A DNA stretch of 64,000 bases, from the NCBI GenBank assembly GCA_914767715.1, contig OU612071.1, positions 21,509,681 to 21,573,680 on the forward strand, read 5' to 3'. Source of the stretch: Membranipora membranacea. Taxonomy: Eukaryota > Bryozoa > Gymnolaemata > Cheilostomatida > Membraniporidae. This document shows positions 46,446 to 58,386 of the stretch, one piece after another; within the stretch, counting starts at the first letter, position 1; the number at the start of each line of letters is the position of its first letter. The notes under the pieces were generated by a model. That model was not told the DNA's origin, did not search any database, and saw only the letters and a program-made list of their open reading frames with translations. The translations under genes and the position numbers were made by a program.

Positions 46446-47185
46446 ACATAGTGAAAACAAACTCCCACAGGGAAGAAGCTCAAATAGGGAGCTTCTCAGC
46501 TCTAGGGTGGTGATGGGTGGCATCTTGAGATCTATTATATCACCCGATAAACACTTAACAGTTCTGCCCATTCAGCTTCATTCACTGCAAGACATACTAT
46601 ATTCTTACCTGTTCTTCTCTTTGGTTATACTATCAAACACTGGGTAACCAACTAAGTTGCTTTGCTTGTAATGTTCATATGAGCTTCAATTAGCCCGCAA
46701 GTGAGTAGCGCATAGGTTTGGACTATAGGTTATGATATTTGAACACACACTCTGAAGTCTAACCAGTAAGAGACTGTGTTTGTTACAAAGTGAGGTCACT
46801 TCCGCTAGTCTGGTCCTTTGAGTATTGTCAAGAGCACATTCTATCCCTCAAAGTTTTTAAGCCTCAGTGCCTTGGAGATTTTCTGGTACAGGGACTTTTT
46901 TTATTCAAAGGTGTATCCTAGTATGTTGAGTCATGCCTTTTGTTGAACTTTGAAATGCACCGCACTCAAAATGAATTTTACAACAGCCAATCAGCTGCTT
47001 GGGTAGGTCACTTTGTTATTCATTCAACTATTGGAGCCAAACACTGTGAAATTCGAAAATTTCTGGGGTTCTCGACATATAAGTAATACTATTATCTCCA
47101 CATATCTGATTACTACTTATTGCCGATTTCGATCTTATCATATTGTGCAACCTTATAATTAGCTTCCTATGTGACTGTAAATATC
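46446..47185. other. No gene seen
   Basis: Spacer between the resumed copy C and a short tandem repeat. No supported feature. Confidence 0.5.
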
Positions 47186-47189
47186 TTTT

Positions 47190-47840
47190 TTTATGGCAGC
47201 TGTCAAAGTCAGAAGCCTACAACATAGGGAGCGCTTTTTAAAAGGCATATACCTGTGTGGCGTTGTTGGTTCGATACCCAGTGGAATGCTGCGTTTCTTT
47301 CTTTCAGCTCTTCTTTTTTCATCGCAGCTGTCAAAGTCGGAAGCTTGCAAGAATTTTTTTTACCAGGCTGTATCACTTTGTTGGTTCGATACCTAGCGGT
47401 ATGCTGCTCTTCTTTTTTATCGCAACTGTCAAAGTTCAAGGCTTGTCACAATTTTTTACCATGGAGTGGTTTTTGACAGACAGGCATCTAATTGTGTTGT
47501 TTTGTTGTTTCGATTCTCAGAGTTTTGCTGCTCTTCTTTTTTATTTTATAGCAGCTGTAAAATTCAGACCCTTACCACAACTTGTTTTATCAGGTAGCAC
47601 TTTTTGACAGGCATCTACGTATATTGCAATAACTATTTCATAACATACTGCATAGTTAGCAACGGGTTAGGTTCTCAGAGGGTTGCTGCGCTTCTCTTGT
47701 ACTCATACTCTGTAACTTTGTTGACCCAATCCTGAGAAGTTTGTTCTTCTTTTCTATAGCAGCTGTCATAGCCAGAAGCTTGCCACAACTTTGTTTCACC
47801 AGGCAGCACCTGTTTATAGAAGATAGATATAGATACTTGT
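47190..47840 (+). repeat. Degenerate 100-150 bp tandem repeat
   Basis: About five units share GCAGCTGTCAAAGTCAGAAG, a TTTTTTACCAGG stretch, TTTGTTGGTTCGATACC and ATGCTGCTCTTCTTTTTTAT. Start points are near 47197, 47325, 47432, 47549 and 47758. Plus-strand open frames across it (73-116 codons) follow the repeat and are not convincing genes. Confidence 0.6.
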
Positions 47841-47989
47841 GCATAACGTTTCAATTACTTTTACTAAGCAAACCCATTTGTCTCCTGTAGTTTCAATTTT
47901 CGGAAAGTTGGACTGGCCTCCTACCTGTACTGAAACCTTTAATAGTCCCTGCTAGATTCTACTCATAGCTTTTCATCATGTCTCTGTGA

Positions 47990-48300
47990 ATGCCTTTTAT
48001 GACCAAAACAAACATTGACCAGGTCCTACTGTCCCTGAGCTTTATTGACTCACACCATCTGAACAGATGGCAGGTCAATCCAAACGTGTCACTGATGCGT
48101 CTGTCTCGTGGCGGTCGATTCGCGTTCTGTGGCCATGTTCTCAATGATCCACAAGACATTAATACATTCATTACCAATCTGCCCAGAAGGGTTGACCAAA
48201 TTATAATCCAGACTGTCTTGTCCCCTGCATATTTTACTGTAAATAGACACCGTGTATTATTACGATATCATAATCTTTGCGCCTGCCCTGATCACGATAT
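47990..48300 (+). mobile_element. Helitron-like ORF fragment (DUF6570-like region)
   Basis: An open frame of 106 codons. It contains DQVLLSLS, VNPNVSLMRLSRGGRFAFCG, HVLNDPQDINTFITNLPRR and YFTVNRHRVLLRYHNL. In Helitron replicase-helicase proteins the region known as DUF6570 has a closely similar order: variable, G-H-V-x-N, LPR, and a VNR-V-x-L-x-W/L element. No Rep or helicase motifs remain near it. The identification is from memory of the family pattern, without a search. Confidence 0.55.
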
Positions 48301-50655
48301 TAGTCAGTGAAGTGGTCATGCACTTTACAAACAGCATTCCTGATCTCGTCGAATCGTCTTTCATAATAGGTTGATGATTTTCTCTTTTCCAGTGCACTGA
48401 TTCGGTTTGTCAGAAGTTCTGTTCGTTTTCTCACGAAGTTTTAGACATTTTGGGCATTTAGTGTGAACATAATATATCCTCACCCATTTCATAATTTCTC
48501 TCAACAGAGAAGATATCACTTGGGATTTGGTCATTGCATAGGATTTCAGGCAATGAGGATAATGGTGATGGTGTATCTGAAAATGATTCTGAACATCTGG
48601 CATATTGTTTAGTGTGGTTTGTTGGGGTTGGTGGTACTGCTAGCTTAGGAAGAATGTTGTTTACTATGGTGTTCTTGATGAGGTTTCCTATGGATTAAGC
48701 TTTGGCATCCTGAATATGGATTGTCCCAGATTTTAATATAGTGATATGCACATCAAGGTTTATTGATGTCATCATATACCCATTATTGTAATTTACTGGC
48801 GTTGTTTGCTGTTGGAAAAGAGTATCAGTTATTTCTATTTCCCGAGAAATAAATCTTGTTACAGTCTATAGTGTACACACAGAAACTGCCAGTATGCTCT
48901 GCACAGTATCTTTAGAGGTGTAGCTGATTGATATATTGATCAGGAGCACACAGTTTGAGTCGGTTTTAGTTTTTAGATTTCAAGAGCATTCATGCTTTTT
49001 TACTGGAACAAAAGACTTGGTCGTTCTTGATCGCTACCTGCACTAACAGTTTGTGTACATCTGCACAAAATCATCATCTGATATGAGATCAGTCATGGCT
49101 GACCCAGAAAAGGAAAAACCACTATGGAAGCCCAAAAGAATGAAAATAACTTTGGGGCAGCTGGAAATTAACAGCACAGACTCGCCAGTCCAAGACTGAT
49201 GTAAAATTTTGTCAAAGATATGAATCAGAATCAAGAAGTCATAATTATTGTTAGGTTTATTGGTGATGTTTAGGATATTTATTGGGAGCAATTACAGAGG
49301 CATCTCGCATGTAGCGTGGTTGACGTAAAAAGGAAATAGCCACTGCATTGTGGTAATCATAATAGACAATAGAATACGACATCACATCCTGTCCTGCTGG
49401 TTTACTTAATTCATATGCTATGATATGTGGATTGGCGATTTGAAAAAAGACCAAAACCTGCTTGCGAAGAGACATACAGCAAACCTTACATGAAGATCGT
49501 AGTTCTTTCCAAAACAAGATTCACAGGTTTTGTGCTCATATTCTCCTCAATATTTTGTTCTTTTTTTTCTTCACTTTTTCAGTTTTTCAGTTTTTCACTT
49601 TTTCACTTCTTGACTTTTTGACTTGACTTTTTGACTTTTTGACTTTTTGACTTTTACAGTAGCAGAACACCAAAGGTTTATTGATGTTGAGGCCCATTCA
49701 TAAAGCAATCGCGCAGTCACAATTGACTGTTGATTCGTAATACCCTTACCCTTACCTTACCCCATATCTTAAGTTTGAGGACCTCCCGCAATGTTCGGCA
49801 AAATTGGGGAAATCTGCACATCCATGGGCTCAAATAGTTGTCGTACTTCATGGATTCACTTATTGCCACAGAGCATGAAATAACACAACAGTTGGAATCC
49901 TGCCATGCAACCTGATAATTACCCTGTGCATGATTGCATACCTGATTTAGACCATGAAGATTTGGTCAATATCTACCGAAAACACACAAGATGTAAGGGT
50001 TAAACATGATGGCCAGCAGAAGTGCAGGTTTTTTTCAATTTACCATTGGAGTATTCACGAATGATGCTCAAGGCTTCTGGGAAAATTCAGCAGTCACTGT
50101 CTGTCATGTTTGCGTTCCAACCCTGCATTGCAGACAACAAAGGTTGGCATGTATATTACCAATACACCCTGCTCGACATGGCCATTCCTCTTTCCTCCCA
50201 GTCTTCAGCCATTTTCTTTCAGCTGCAGAGGTCAAATACTGGTTAAGGCCAACGGAGAGGAGATAAAGCTATCCTCCAGGTCCATCCTTGCTATCCTGAT
50301 GACCCTAATGATCTATCACTCGCATTGCTGCATGTAATTGCTCATTCTTCACATATCTTTTCGACCATGGGCACATGTCACTGTTGGCTTTGGCTAGAGG
50401 AAGAGGTGCCAAATAAAGATCAGGTTTACCGACCCATGAGCCTTATAGTAGCCAGATGACCAACTCATCAATACAGTACATGCAGATTTCTATGGCTTGC
50501 TCATACTCAACCAAATCAGCATCTCATTCAACCATCCCGCTCATGCCTCATACAATAAAAAAATGCAAATCATCCCAACCTGCCTGTTGTTTTGCTTGGC
50601 ACGGACTATGACCCTCAGAAGCTGAGCGCCGAGCAGAGGAGGGTGCTTTTATTTT
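48301..50655. other. No gene seen; pyrimidine-rich simple repeat
   Basis: No gene could be supported. A simple repeat of TTTTTCAC/GACTTTTT octamers runs over 49560-49665. Overlapping plus-strand frames at 50006-50337 have no motif. Confidence 0.5.
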
Positions 50656-50656
50656 C

Positions 50657-51965
50657 AGATCAACTCAAAAACTGCCTTTTAAAGCCAGTGAACATCTGCT
50701 CTCCTGCACGACGACTGCGACATTAACAGCATGATGTCAGTGACGCAAAAATAACCACAGCAAACCATAGAAAAAGTGAGTAGGCAGTCTAATTATGGAG
50801 GAAATCGAGTATCAAACACAACATTGACTTCTCATTTTCTTAGGCCACAAAAACTCAGTGAGTCGCATCTCCTTCCAAAGAACTTAGTGATTTTTGTCAT
50901 AAAATTTTCTTGCCAAAACTATCATACCCTGTCACTTTTTCTTTGAATATGCTGTTTGAAAAAAACCATGAAGCATACAAATCATCCACTTGTGTTTTTA
51001 GTGTGACTGGAGATAAAGGGTCTGAAGGGCGGTTCAAGTACCCTGCTATACCGCGATTGTCATTTTCATCCTTTGCTATGTTTCAGGTTGATAAATTCAA
51101 TAACAACAAATATGAAGCTGTGGTCAGCTCTGTACCAACAAGGCCGTCAAGCTTGAAATAGGCTAATGTAGCCTGAACAAGATGACTGCAGACATCACCT
51201 CTGATTAAAGACGTGTCGCTGCAAATGTAAGTAACTCTCATAATCATTGACCTGATTTCTCATGATAGTGTACCCACCAACTATGTCTTTATAAAAGTAA
51301 TTTAATTTTTTTAATTAATTTAGAATAAATAGAGATTCGAACCAATGGTTGATCATTTGGTGTCATGATCGTCAAGCCCGGCACTTCCTAAAGACGCACA
51401 GGAATCCGGAGCAGTGCAAGTTCTGGAAAAAAAAAAAATTCAAGGAATACAAAAAATAAGCATGCATTTTCCCTGTATAAATTGTAATGGTAAGTCAAAT
51501 ATCTGATTTGTCCGTGAAAGTCAATGTGTTTATAAGTGTTGAGACTGACTGCATACTTACAGATTAAAGTTGGCGCATCATGCTGAAAGCCGTTGGATAA
51601 TTGGCACTGGTATTGGCCGCCTGGCACTAATCCATCATGAGAAGCAGGTGAAGAGTGAGAAGGTAGGATAATTTTTACAGAATTTGACATGAGTTTGATA
51701 ATAAAGAGTGGTCTGGACCAACAAGTTAGCACAATCGATACTTGTTTATGTAAAACTACCCTGTTTTTATTGTCGAGGTATAACCAGGTACCAGTTTCAC
51801 ATTTTCACATTTAATTATCGATTTTTATCCACTGACACCTAGTATCATGAATAATATGCCACATACATATTGTAGCCAGATGCAGAAGCATCTGTGATAG
51901 TCGAGTCCATTGTGAAGAAGGTTATGGGAACCGACAGCTCATACGTGTATATGACAGAAGTGTAA
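50657..51965 (+). CDS. Tandem gene family, copy D (unknown multi-exon protein)
   Basis: The most compact relative of copies A-C. Recognisable blocks are: one after TTTTATTTTCAG (from about 50669); a 14-base block GCCACAAAAACTCA with acceptor TTTTCTTAG and donor GTGAGT near 50845; 51087-51161 after TTTCAG, reading YEAVVSSVPTR and ending in TAG; 51563-51647 after ACTTACAG, open (LAHHAESRWIIGTGIGRLAL) up to donor GTGAAG; and 51876-51965 after TTGTAG, phase 0, reading DAEASVIVESIVKKVMGTD and ending in TAA. The last two exons are intact and keep the phase seen in copy A. Earlier exons are ambiguous and the block at 51087 ends in a stop, so the real transcript is unresolved and the copy may be a pseudogene. 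Confidence 0.35.
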
Positions 51966-53735
51966 CATTATTTTGACTAAAACAAAGCAACTTGAACATT
52001 GTCCACTCTGAAGTTCTACAGAGAGAATTTTGGTAAGATAACATCATAGGTAACTTGGTCAAGGACGATTCAAGCTTCAAGCCCCAAACTCAAAACTCCT
52101 AAGATAGAATATCAATCTCATTGCCCCTTTAAATTGCCTAAATATAATAATAATATTGCCACAATGAGATCTGATGCATTTTAAGTTTAACTCACTTGGT
52201 TCCTGTCACTCACGATGCCTTCACTAACACTATCAAAGGCTCTTGAATGGCGCTATCAAAGATAGGAAACTATATTTAAAGACCTTTTTGTTTGTTTTTG
52301 TATTCGCATCCCTTAAATTTCTAGGGTTCAAGAAGAGAGATTGGTATCTCGATCAAACTTAAATCAACTCGCCCTGCTGCCCTTGCAATCTTCAAAGGTC
52401 AATGGTGCTTTAACTTATTGACTTGGTAAGCCTGAGCAGAAATATATATATATGAACATAAATAAATACATATACATGCCATGTAAATGATGAGGTAGTT
52501 GTGGGCTTATTCCAGTCCAACTAGAATAAATAATACCTGGTCTTCATGTTTACATACTCGTAAAATCAATAATTTGGTTGAACAAAACCTGCAGAAACAA
52601 TTAGTTTACAGAATTCTATGTCAACTTTGCACCGATCAACAAGATATAGTAATTTCAATGCGTTTATTTTACGAATGGCTTTATTCTGTCAAAATAGCCT
52701 TGCTTATTATTCCTGCACAAACTGACTTTCAACTATCCACTGACAACATTTACAAGTATAATCGGACTGTTAGGCATAACATGATACACTGAGTGATAGT
52801 CAAACTTTACTCAATGCGTTATGATACCTATTGGAAGTTTTGGTGACAGCCTGTTATTGTAGGATGAGTAAATGTTCTCACCACAGTGTGTTATTACTGT
52901 AGGTGAAATGCTGCGTGTAACTTGTACATTGTGGGCAATGAGATGTTCAGTCCTAGTATATATACGGCGATCTCTGTAACTGTTACAAAGTAAGTACATA
53001 ATATAATATGCATGACACATAAATTAAAGTAACACATGTATTTTATATCACAACTTGTGATTGACCGATTGGAGTACATTCAGGTGTCACATAGATGGGG
53101 ATTTCAGCGCCCATTTCCACCATAGGCAATTGAGCAAAAATATTCTAGCAAACAACTTAAATCTCCTCCATTTGTAATTTGTAGCATTGTATGCCCTAAA
53201 ACCTAAAAATATGCATCCGAATGTATTGGAGTGAACTAGAAACCAACACCAAACAACTTCCGATTGGTCAACAGCTCCAGGTAGATTCATTCTTTCATCA
53301 ATAATAGAATGCTCAGATTAGATCATGAATAAATCATATTAATATCAATAGAGAGTAGATTGACTCATAAAGAGGCAATAACAGTTTATTTCAAGTATCC
53401 ATGAGCAAGGCAGCTTGGCAATATTCTTCAAGATATTGTATTTCTTTTATTGTATGTTGAATAAACGAGGCCATAAGTGGCACCTTGATCATACTTGTTT
53501 GTGCATAATTATTTGGTTTTGCAAGGCTTATTATTTTGGGCCTGTGTGTACAGTCTGTGGCATTATTGTGCAAAAACTACATTGCATTATGCAATAAACA
53601 TTGATCACAAAATAAGTTTAAAGATAGTGCAAAGAATTGGAACAATGTTGCTCAGATGAGACTTCAACCTAAACTGGAAAAAATCCAAAACTGATCACAC
53701 AATTCTGCATTCCTTTTTCTCAATGCAGCAATCAA
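51966..53735. other. No gene seen
   Basis: AT-rich spacer between copy D and the satellite block. Short frames on both strands; no RNA gene or mobile element recognised. Confidence 0.5.
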
Positions 53736-53739
53736 TCAT

Positions 53740-56650
53740 CATTTTGATACCAACACATTCTTTAAATAATATCCTGACATTCTTCCTTCCTTGTCAACAC
53801 TTTCTTATAGTACTTACCTTTACTCACCTTTATTGTGATGAATACCTAAGACTACTATCCTACTTGCTTTTGCTCGCAAATACTGACTCCGCTTGCCTAC
53901 ACTTACTACACTTGCTTCCACTGACCTACATTCACTTTCCCATGCCTACAACTGTCTTCAATTAAAGCCAATTGCCTGCACTGGCCTCCACTCACCATCC
54001 ATTTACTTCTACTTGCATCCACTTGCTTTCACTTAATTCCACTTGCGCCATCGCTTACGTCCACCAACTTGAACTTGCCTTTACTTACATCCACTTACAT
54101 CCAACTTGCTTCCACTTGCGTGTGCTTACTACACTTGCCTACACTAACTTCCGCTTGCCTACACTAACTTCCGCTTGCATACACTGACTTCCTCTTGCAT
54201 ACACTGACTTCCTCTTGCATACACATGCTTTTGCTTGCCTAAACTGCCATTCCCTTGCCCACACATATTTCTGCTTGATTACACTAAATTCCACTTGCCT
54301 ACACTTCTGCTTACACTACACTAACTTGCCGCTTGCATCCACTTGCCTACACATACTTCCTCTTGCCTTCACCTATTCCCACTTGCTTCAGCTTGCATAC
54401 ACGCCTTTCACTTCTTACCGCTTGCTTACACATGCGTCTGCTAGCGTACACTCTGTTCAACTTGCATACACTCCCTTCAAATTGCCTACACTTCCTTTCT
54501 CTTGCCCGCTTGTATACGCATATTTCCGCTTGCCTACACTTACGTCCATTTGCATGAACTTGCCTTCACCAACTTGGATTAACTTCTACTTCCAACTGCA
54601 TTCACTCGCATCCATTTGCAACCACTTGCCTTTACTTACTCTCGCTTGCCTTCACTTACTCTCGCTTGCCCTCACTTACTCCCGCTTGCGTTTACTTAGT
54701 CTCACTTGCCTTTACTTAGTCTCGCTTGCCTTTACTTATTCTCGCTTGCCTTCAATTAGTGCTGCTTGCCTTCAATTACTCTCACTTACTCTCACCTGCC
54801 TTTGCTTACTCTCATTTGCTTCCACTTACTTACACTTGCCTTCGCTTACTCTTACTGCTTCCAGTTATTTCCACTTGCTTCCATTTGCCTTTACTTATTC
54901 TCACTTGCCTTTACTTATTCTCACTTGCCTTCACTTATTTGCACTTGCATACACTTATTCTCATGTGCCTTCACTTGTTTTCACTTTTCTTGACTTACTC
55001 TCACTTGCCTTGACTTACTTGCACTTACTCTCACTTGCCTTCACTTACTTGCACTTATTCTCATGTGCCTTCACTTGTTTTCACTTTTCTTGACTTACTC
55101 TCACTTGCCTTGACTTACTTGCACTTACTCTCACTTGCCTTCACTTACTTGCACTTAATCTCGTTTGCCTTCGCTTACTCTCATTTACTCTCACTTGCCT
55201 TCATTTGCACTCAGTTGCCTTCACTTGCTCTCACTTGCCTTCACTTGCTCTCACTTGCCTTCACTTATTCTCAATTGCCATCACTTGCCTTCACTTGCCT
55301 TCAGTTGCCTCCACTTACTCTCACCTGGCTTCACTTACTCTCACCTGGCTTCACTTACTCTCACTTGCCTTCACTTGCTCTCAGTTGCCTTGACTTGCTC
55401 TCACGTGCCTTCACTTGCTCTCACTTGCCTTCACCAGATCTCGCTCGTCTTCGCTTGCTCTCGCTTACTCTCACTAACCTTCGCTTGCCTTCACTTACTT
55501 GCACTTACTCTCACTTGCCTTCGCTTGCCTTCACTTGCCTCCACTTGCCTTCACTTGCGTTCACTTGCTTTCACTTGCCTTCACTTGCCTTCACTTGCCT
55601 TCACTTGCCTTCACTTGCCTTCACTTGCCTTCACTTGCCTTCACTTGCCTTCACTTACTCTCACTTGGCTTCAGTTGCTCTCAGTTGCCTTCACTTGCTC
55701 TCAGTTGCCTTCACTTGCTCTCACGTGCCTTCACTTGCTGCCATTTGCCTTCATCAGATCTCGCTCGTCTTCGCTTGCTCTCGCTTACTCTCACTTACCT
55801 TCACTTGCCTTCACTTACTTGCACTTACTCTCACTTGCCTTCGCTTGCCTTCACTTGCCTTCACTTGCCTTAACTTGCCATCACTTGCCTTCACTTGCCT
55901 TCACTTGCCTTCACTTGCCTTCACTTGCCTTCACTTGCCTTCGCTTGCCTTCACTTGCCTTCACTTGCCTTAACTTGCCATCACTTGCCTTCACTTGCCT
56001 TCACTTGCCTTCACTTGCCTTCACTTGCCTTCACTTGCCTTCACTTGCCTTCACTTGCGTTCACTTGCCTTCACTTGCCTTCACTTGCCTTCACTTGCCT
56101 TCACTTGCCTTCACTTGCCTTCACTTGCCTTCACTTGCCTTCACTTGCCTTCACTTGCCTTCACTTGCCTTCACTTGCCTTCACTTGCCTTCACTTGCCT
56201 TCACTTCCCTTCAGTTGCCTTCAGTTGCCTTCACTTACTCTCACCTGGCTTCACTTACTCTCACCTGGCTTCACTTACTCTCACTTGCCTTCACTTGCTC
56301 TCAGTTGCCTTGACTTGCTCTCACGTGCCTTCACTTGCTCTCACTTGCCTTCACCAGATCACGCTCGTCTTCGCTTGCTCTCGCTTACTCTCACTAACCT
56401 TCGCTTACCTTCACTTACTTGCACTTACTCTCACTTGCCTTCGCTTGCCTTCACTTGCCTCCACTTGCCTTCACTTGCCTTCACTTGCCTTCACTTGCCT
56501 TCACTTGCCTTCACTTGCCTCCACTTGCCTTCACTTACTCTCACTTACTCTCACTTACTCTCACTTACTCTCACTTACTCTCACTTACTCTAACTTGCTC
56601 TCACTTGCCTTAACTTGGCTTCACTTACTCTCATCTGCTTCTGCTTGATT
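53740..56650 (+). repeat. Degenerate decamer satellite (CACTTGCCTT)n
   Basis: A 10-bp repeat with consensus CACTTGCCTT. Divergence is strong at the left (units such as TACACTTACT) and falls toward 55870-56210, where dozens of units are identical. Higher-order structure is present: a 247-bp block at 55312-55558 recurs with two differences at 56231-56478, and a looser version is at 55651-55860; a 100-bp block at 54952 is duplicated at 55052. Long plus-strand open frames (up to 382 codons of LPSLAFTCLH type) result from the 10-bp period and carry no other protein content. Confidence 0.9.
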
Positions 56651-56652
56651 CC

Positions 56653-56666
56653 ACTTGCAAGTGGGG
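56653..56666. repeat. Inversion junction between decamer arrays
   Basis: CCACTTGCAAGTGG is a perfect 14-base palindrome at the point where the CACTTGCC-type repeat switches strand and becomes GTGGGGGCAA. The two decamers are the same family (CACTTGCCTT and, reversed, CACTTGCCCC in register). Confidence 0.75.
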
Positions 56667-58150
56667 GCAAGTGGGGGCAAGTGGGGGCAAGTGGGGGCAA
56701 GTGGGGGCAAGTGGGGGCAAGTGGGGGCAAGTGGGGGCAAGTGGGGGCAAGTGGGGGCAAGTGGGGGCAAGTGGGGGCAAGTGGGGGCAAGTGGGGGCAA
56801 GTGGGGGCAAGTGGGGGCAAGTGGGGGCAAGTGGGGGCAAGTGGGGGCAAGTGGGGGCAAGTGGGGGCAAGTGGGGGCAAGTGGGGGCAAGTGGGGGCAA
56901 GTGGGGGCAAGTGGGGGCAAGTGGGGGCAAGTGGGGGCAAGTGGGGGCAAGTGGGGGCAAGTGGGGGCAAGTGGGGGCAAGTGGGGGCAAGTGGGGGCAA
57001 GTGGGGGCAAGTGGGGGCAAGTGGGGGCAAGTGGGGGCAAGTGGGGGCAAGTGGGGGCAAGTGGGGGCAAGTGGGGGCAAGTGGGGGCAAGTGGGGGCAA
57101 GTGGGGGCAAGTGGGGGCAAGTGGGGGCAAGTGGGGGCAAGTGGGGGCAAGTGGGGGCAAGTGGGGGCAAGTGGGGGCAAGTGGGGGCAAGTGGGGGCAA
57201 GTGGGGGCAAGTGGGGGCAAGTGGGGGCAAGTGGGGGCAAGTGGGGGCAAGTGGGGGCAAGTGGGGGCAAGTGGGGGCAAGTGGGGGCAAGTGGGGGCAA
57301 GTGGGGGCAAGTGGGGGCAAGTGGGGGCAAGTGGGGGCAAGTGGGGGCAAGTGGGGGCAAGTGGGGGCAAGTGGGGGCAAGTGGGGGCAAGTGGGGGCAA
57401 GTGGGGGCAAGTGGGGGCAAGTGGGGGCAAGTGGGGGCAAGTGGGGGCAAGTGGGGGCAAGTGGGGGCAAGTGGGGGCAAGTGGGGGCAAGTGGGGGCAA
57501 GTGGGGGCAAGTGGGGGCAAGTGGGGGCAAGTGGGGGCAAGTGGGGGCAAGTGGGGGCAAGTGGGGGCAAGTGGGGGCAAGTGGGGGCAAGTGGGGGCAA
57601 GTGGGGGCAAGTGGGGGCAAGTGGGGGCAAGTGGGGGCAAGTGGGGGCAAGTGGGGGCAAGTGGGGGCAAGTGGGGGCAAGTGGGGGCAAGTGGGGGCAA
57701 GTGGGGGCAAGTGGGGGCAAGTGGGGGCAAGTGGGGGCAAGTGGGGGCAAGTGGGGGCAAGTGGGGGCAAGTGGGGGCAAGTGGGGGCAAGTGGGGGCAA
57801 GTGGGGGCAAGTGGGGGCAAGTGGGGGCAAGTGGGGGCAAGTGGGGGCAAGTGGGGGCAAGTGGGGGCAAGTGGGGGCAAGTGGGGGCAAGTGGGGGCAA
57901 GTGGGGGCAAGTGGGGGCAAGGGGGGGCAAGTGGGGGCAAGTGGGGGCAAGTGGGGGCAAGTGGGGGCAAGTGGGGGCAAGTGGGGGCAAGTGGGGGCAA
58001 GTGGGGGCAAGTGGGGGCAAGTGGGGGCAAGTGGGGGCAAGTGGGGGCAAGTGGGGGCAAGTGGGGGCAAGTGGGGGCAAGTGGGGGCAAGTGGGGGCAA
58101 GTGGGGGCAAGTGGGGGCAAGTGGGGGCAAGTGGGGGCAAGTGGGGGCAA
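56661..58150 (+). repeat. Near-perfect G-rich decamer array (GTGGGGGCAA)149
   Basis: 149 head-to-tail copies of GTGGGGGCAA with a single difference, T to G at 57922. Every decamer contributes a run of five G, separated by five bases, so the whole 1.49 kb satisfies the G-quadruplex pattern on the plus strand. Read as protein it gives GASGGKWGQV on one strand and LAPTCPHLPP on the other in all frames; these 500-635 codon frames are repeat artefacts. Confidence 0.97.
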
Positions 58151-58386
58151 GCTCTTCCCCCGCATCGAATCTGGGCATTTAAAAGGGGGCAAGCTCTTCC
58201 CCCGCATCGAATCTGGGCATTTAAAAGGGGGCAAGCTCTTCCCCCGCATCGAATCTGGGCATTTAAAAGGGGGCAAGCTCTTCCCCCGCATCGAATCTGG
58301 GCATTTAAAAGGGGGCAAGCTCTTCCCCCGCATCGAATCTGGGCATTTAAAAGGGGGCAAGCTCTTCCCCCGCATCGAATCTGGGC
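58151..58386 (+). repeat. 42-bp transitional tandem repeat
   Basis: Five identical 42-mers (58151-58360) and a partial sixth. Each joins GCTCTTCCCCCGCATCGAAT and CTGGGC, shared with the following 61-mer, to ATTTAAAA and GGGGGCAA, the latter from the preceding decamer. It is thus a hybrid unit at the border of two satellites. Confidence 0.95.

Noticed and set aside
49735-49765. Short CCCTTACCCTTACC stretch
   Set aside because: Only two or three imperfect telomere-like units; not evidence of a chromosome end.
51325-51400. B-box-like GGTTCGAATC on the minus strand
   Set aside because: No credible A box at the right distance; too weak to call a tRNA or SINE.
53972-56648. Long plus-strand open frames (up to 382 codons)
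   Set aside because: They consist only of the decamer read as LPSLAFTCLH-type peptides, occur in several overlapping frames and have no start context, splice sites or unique sequence.
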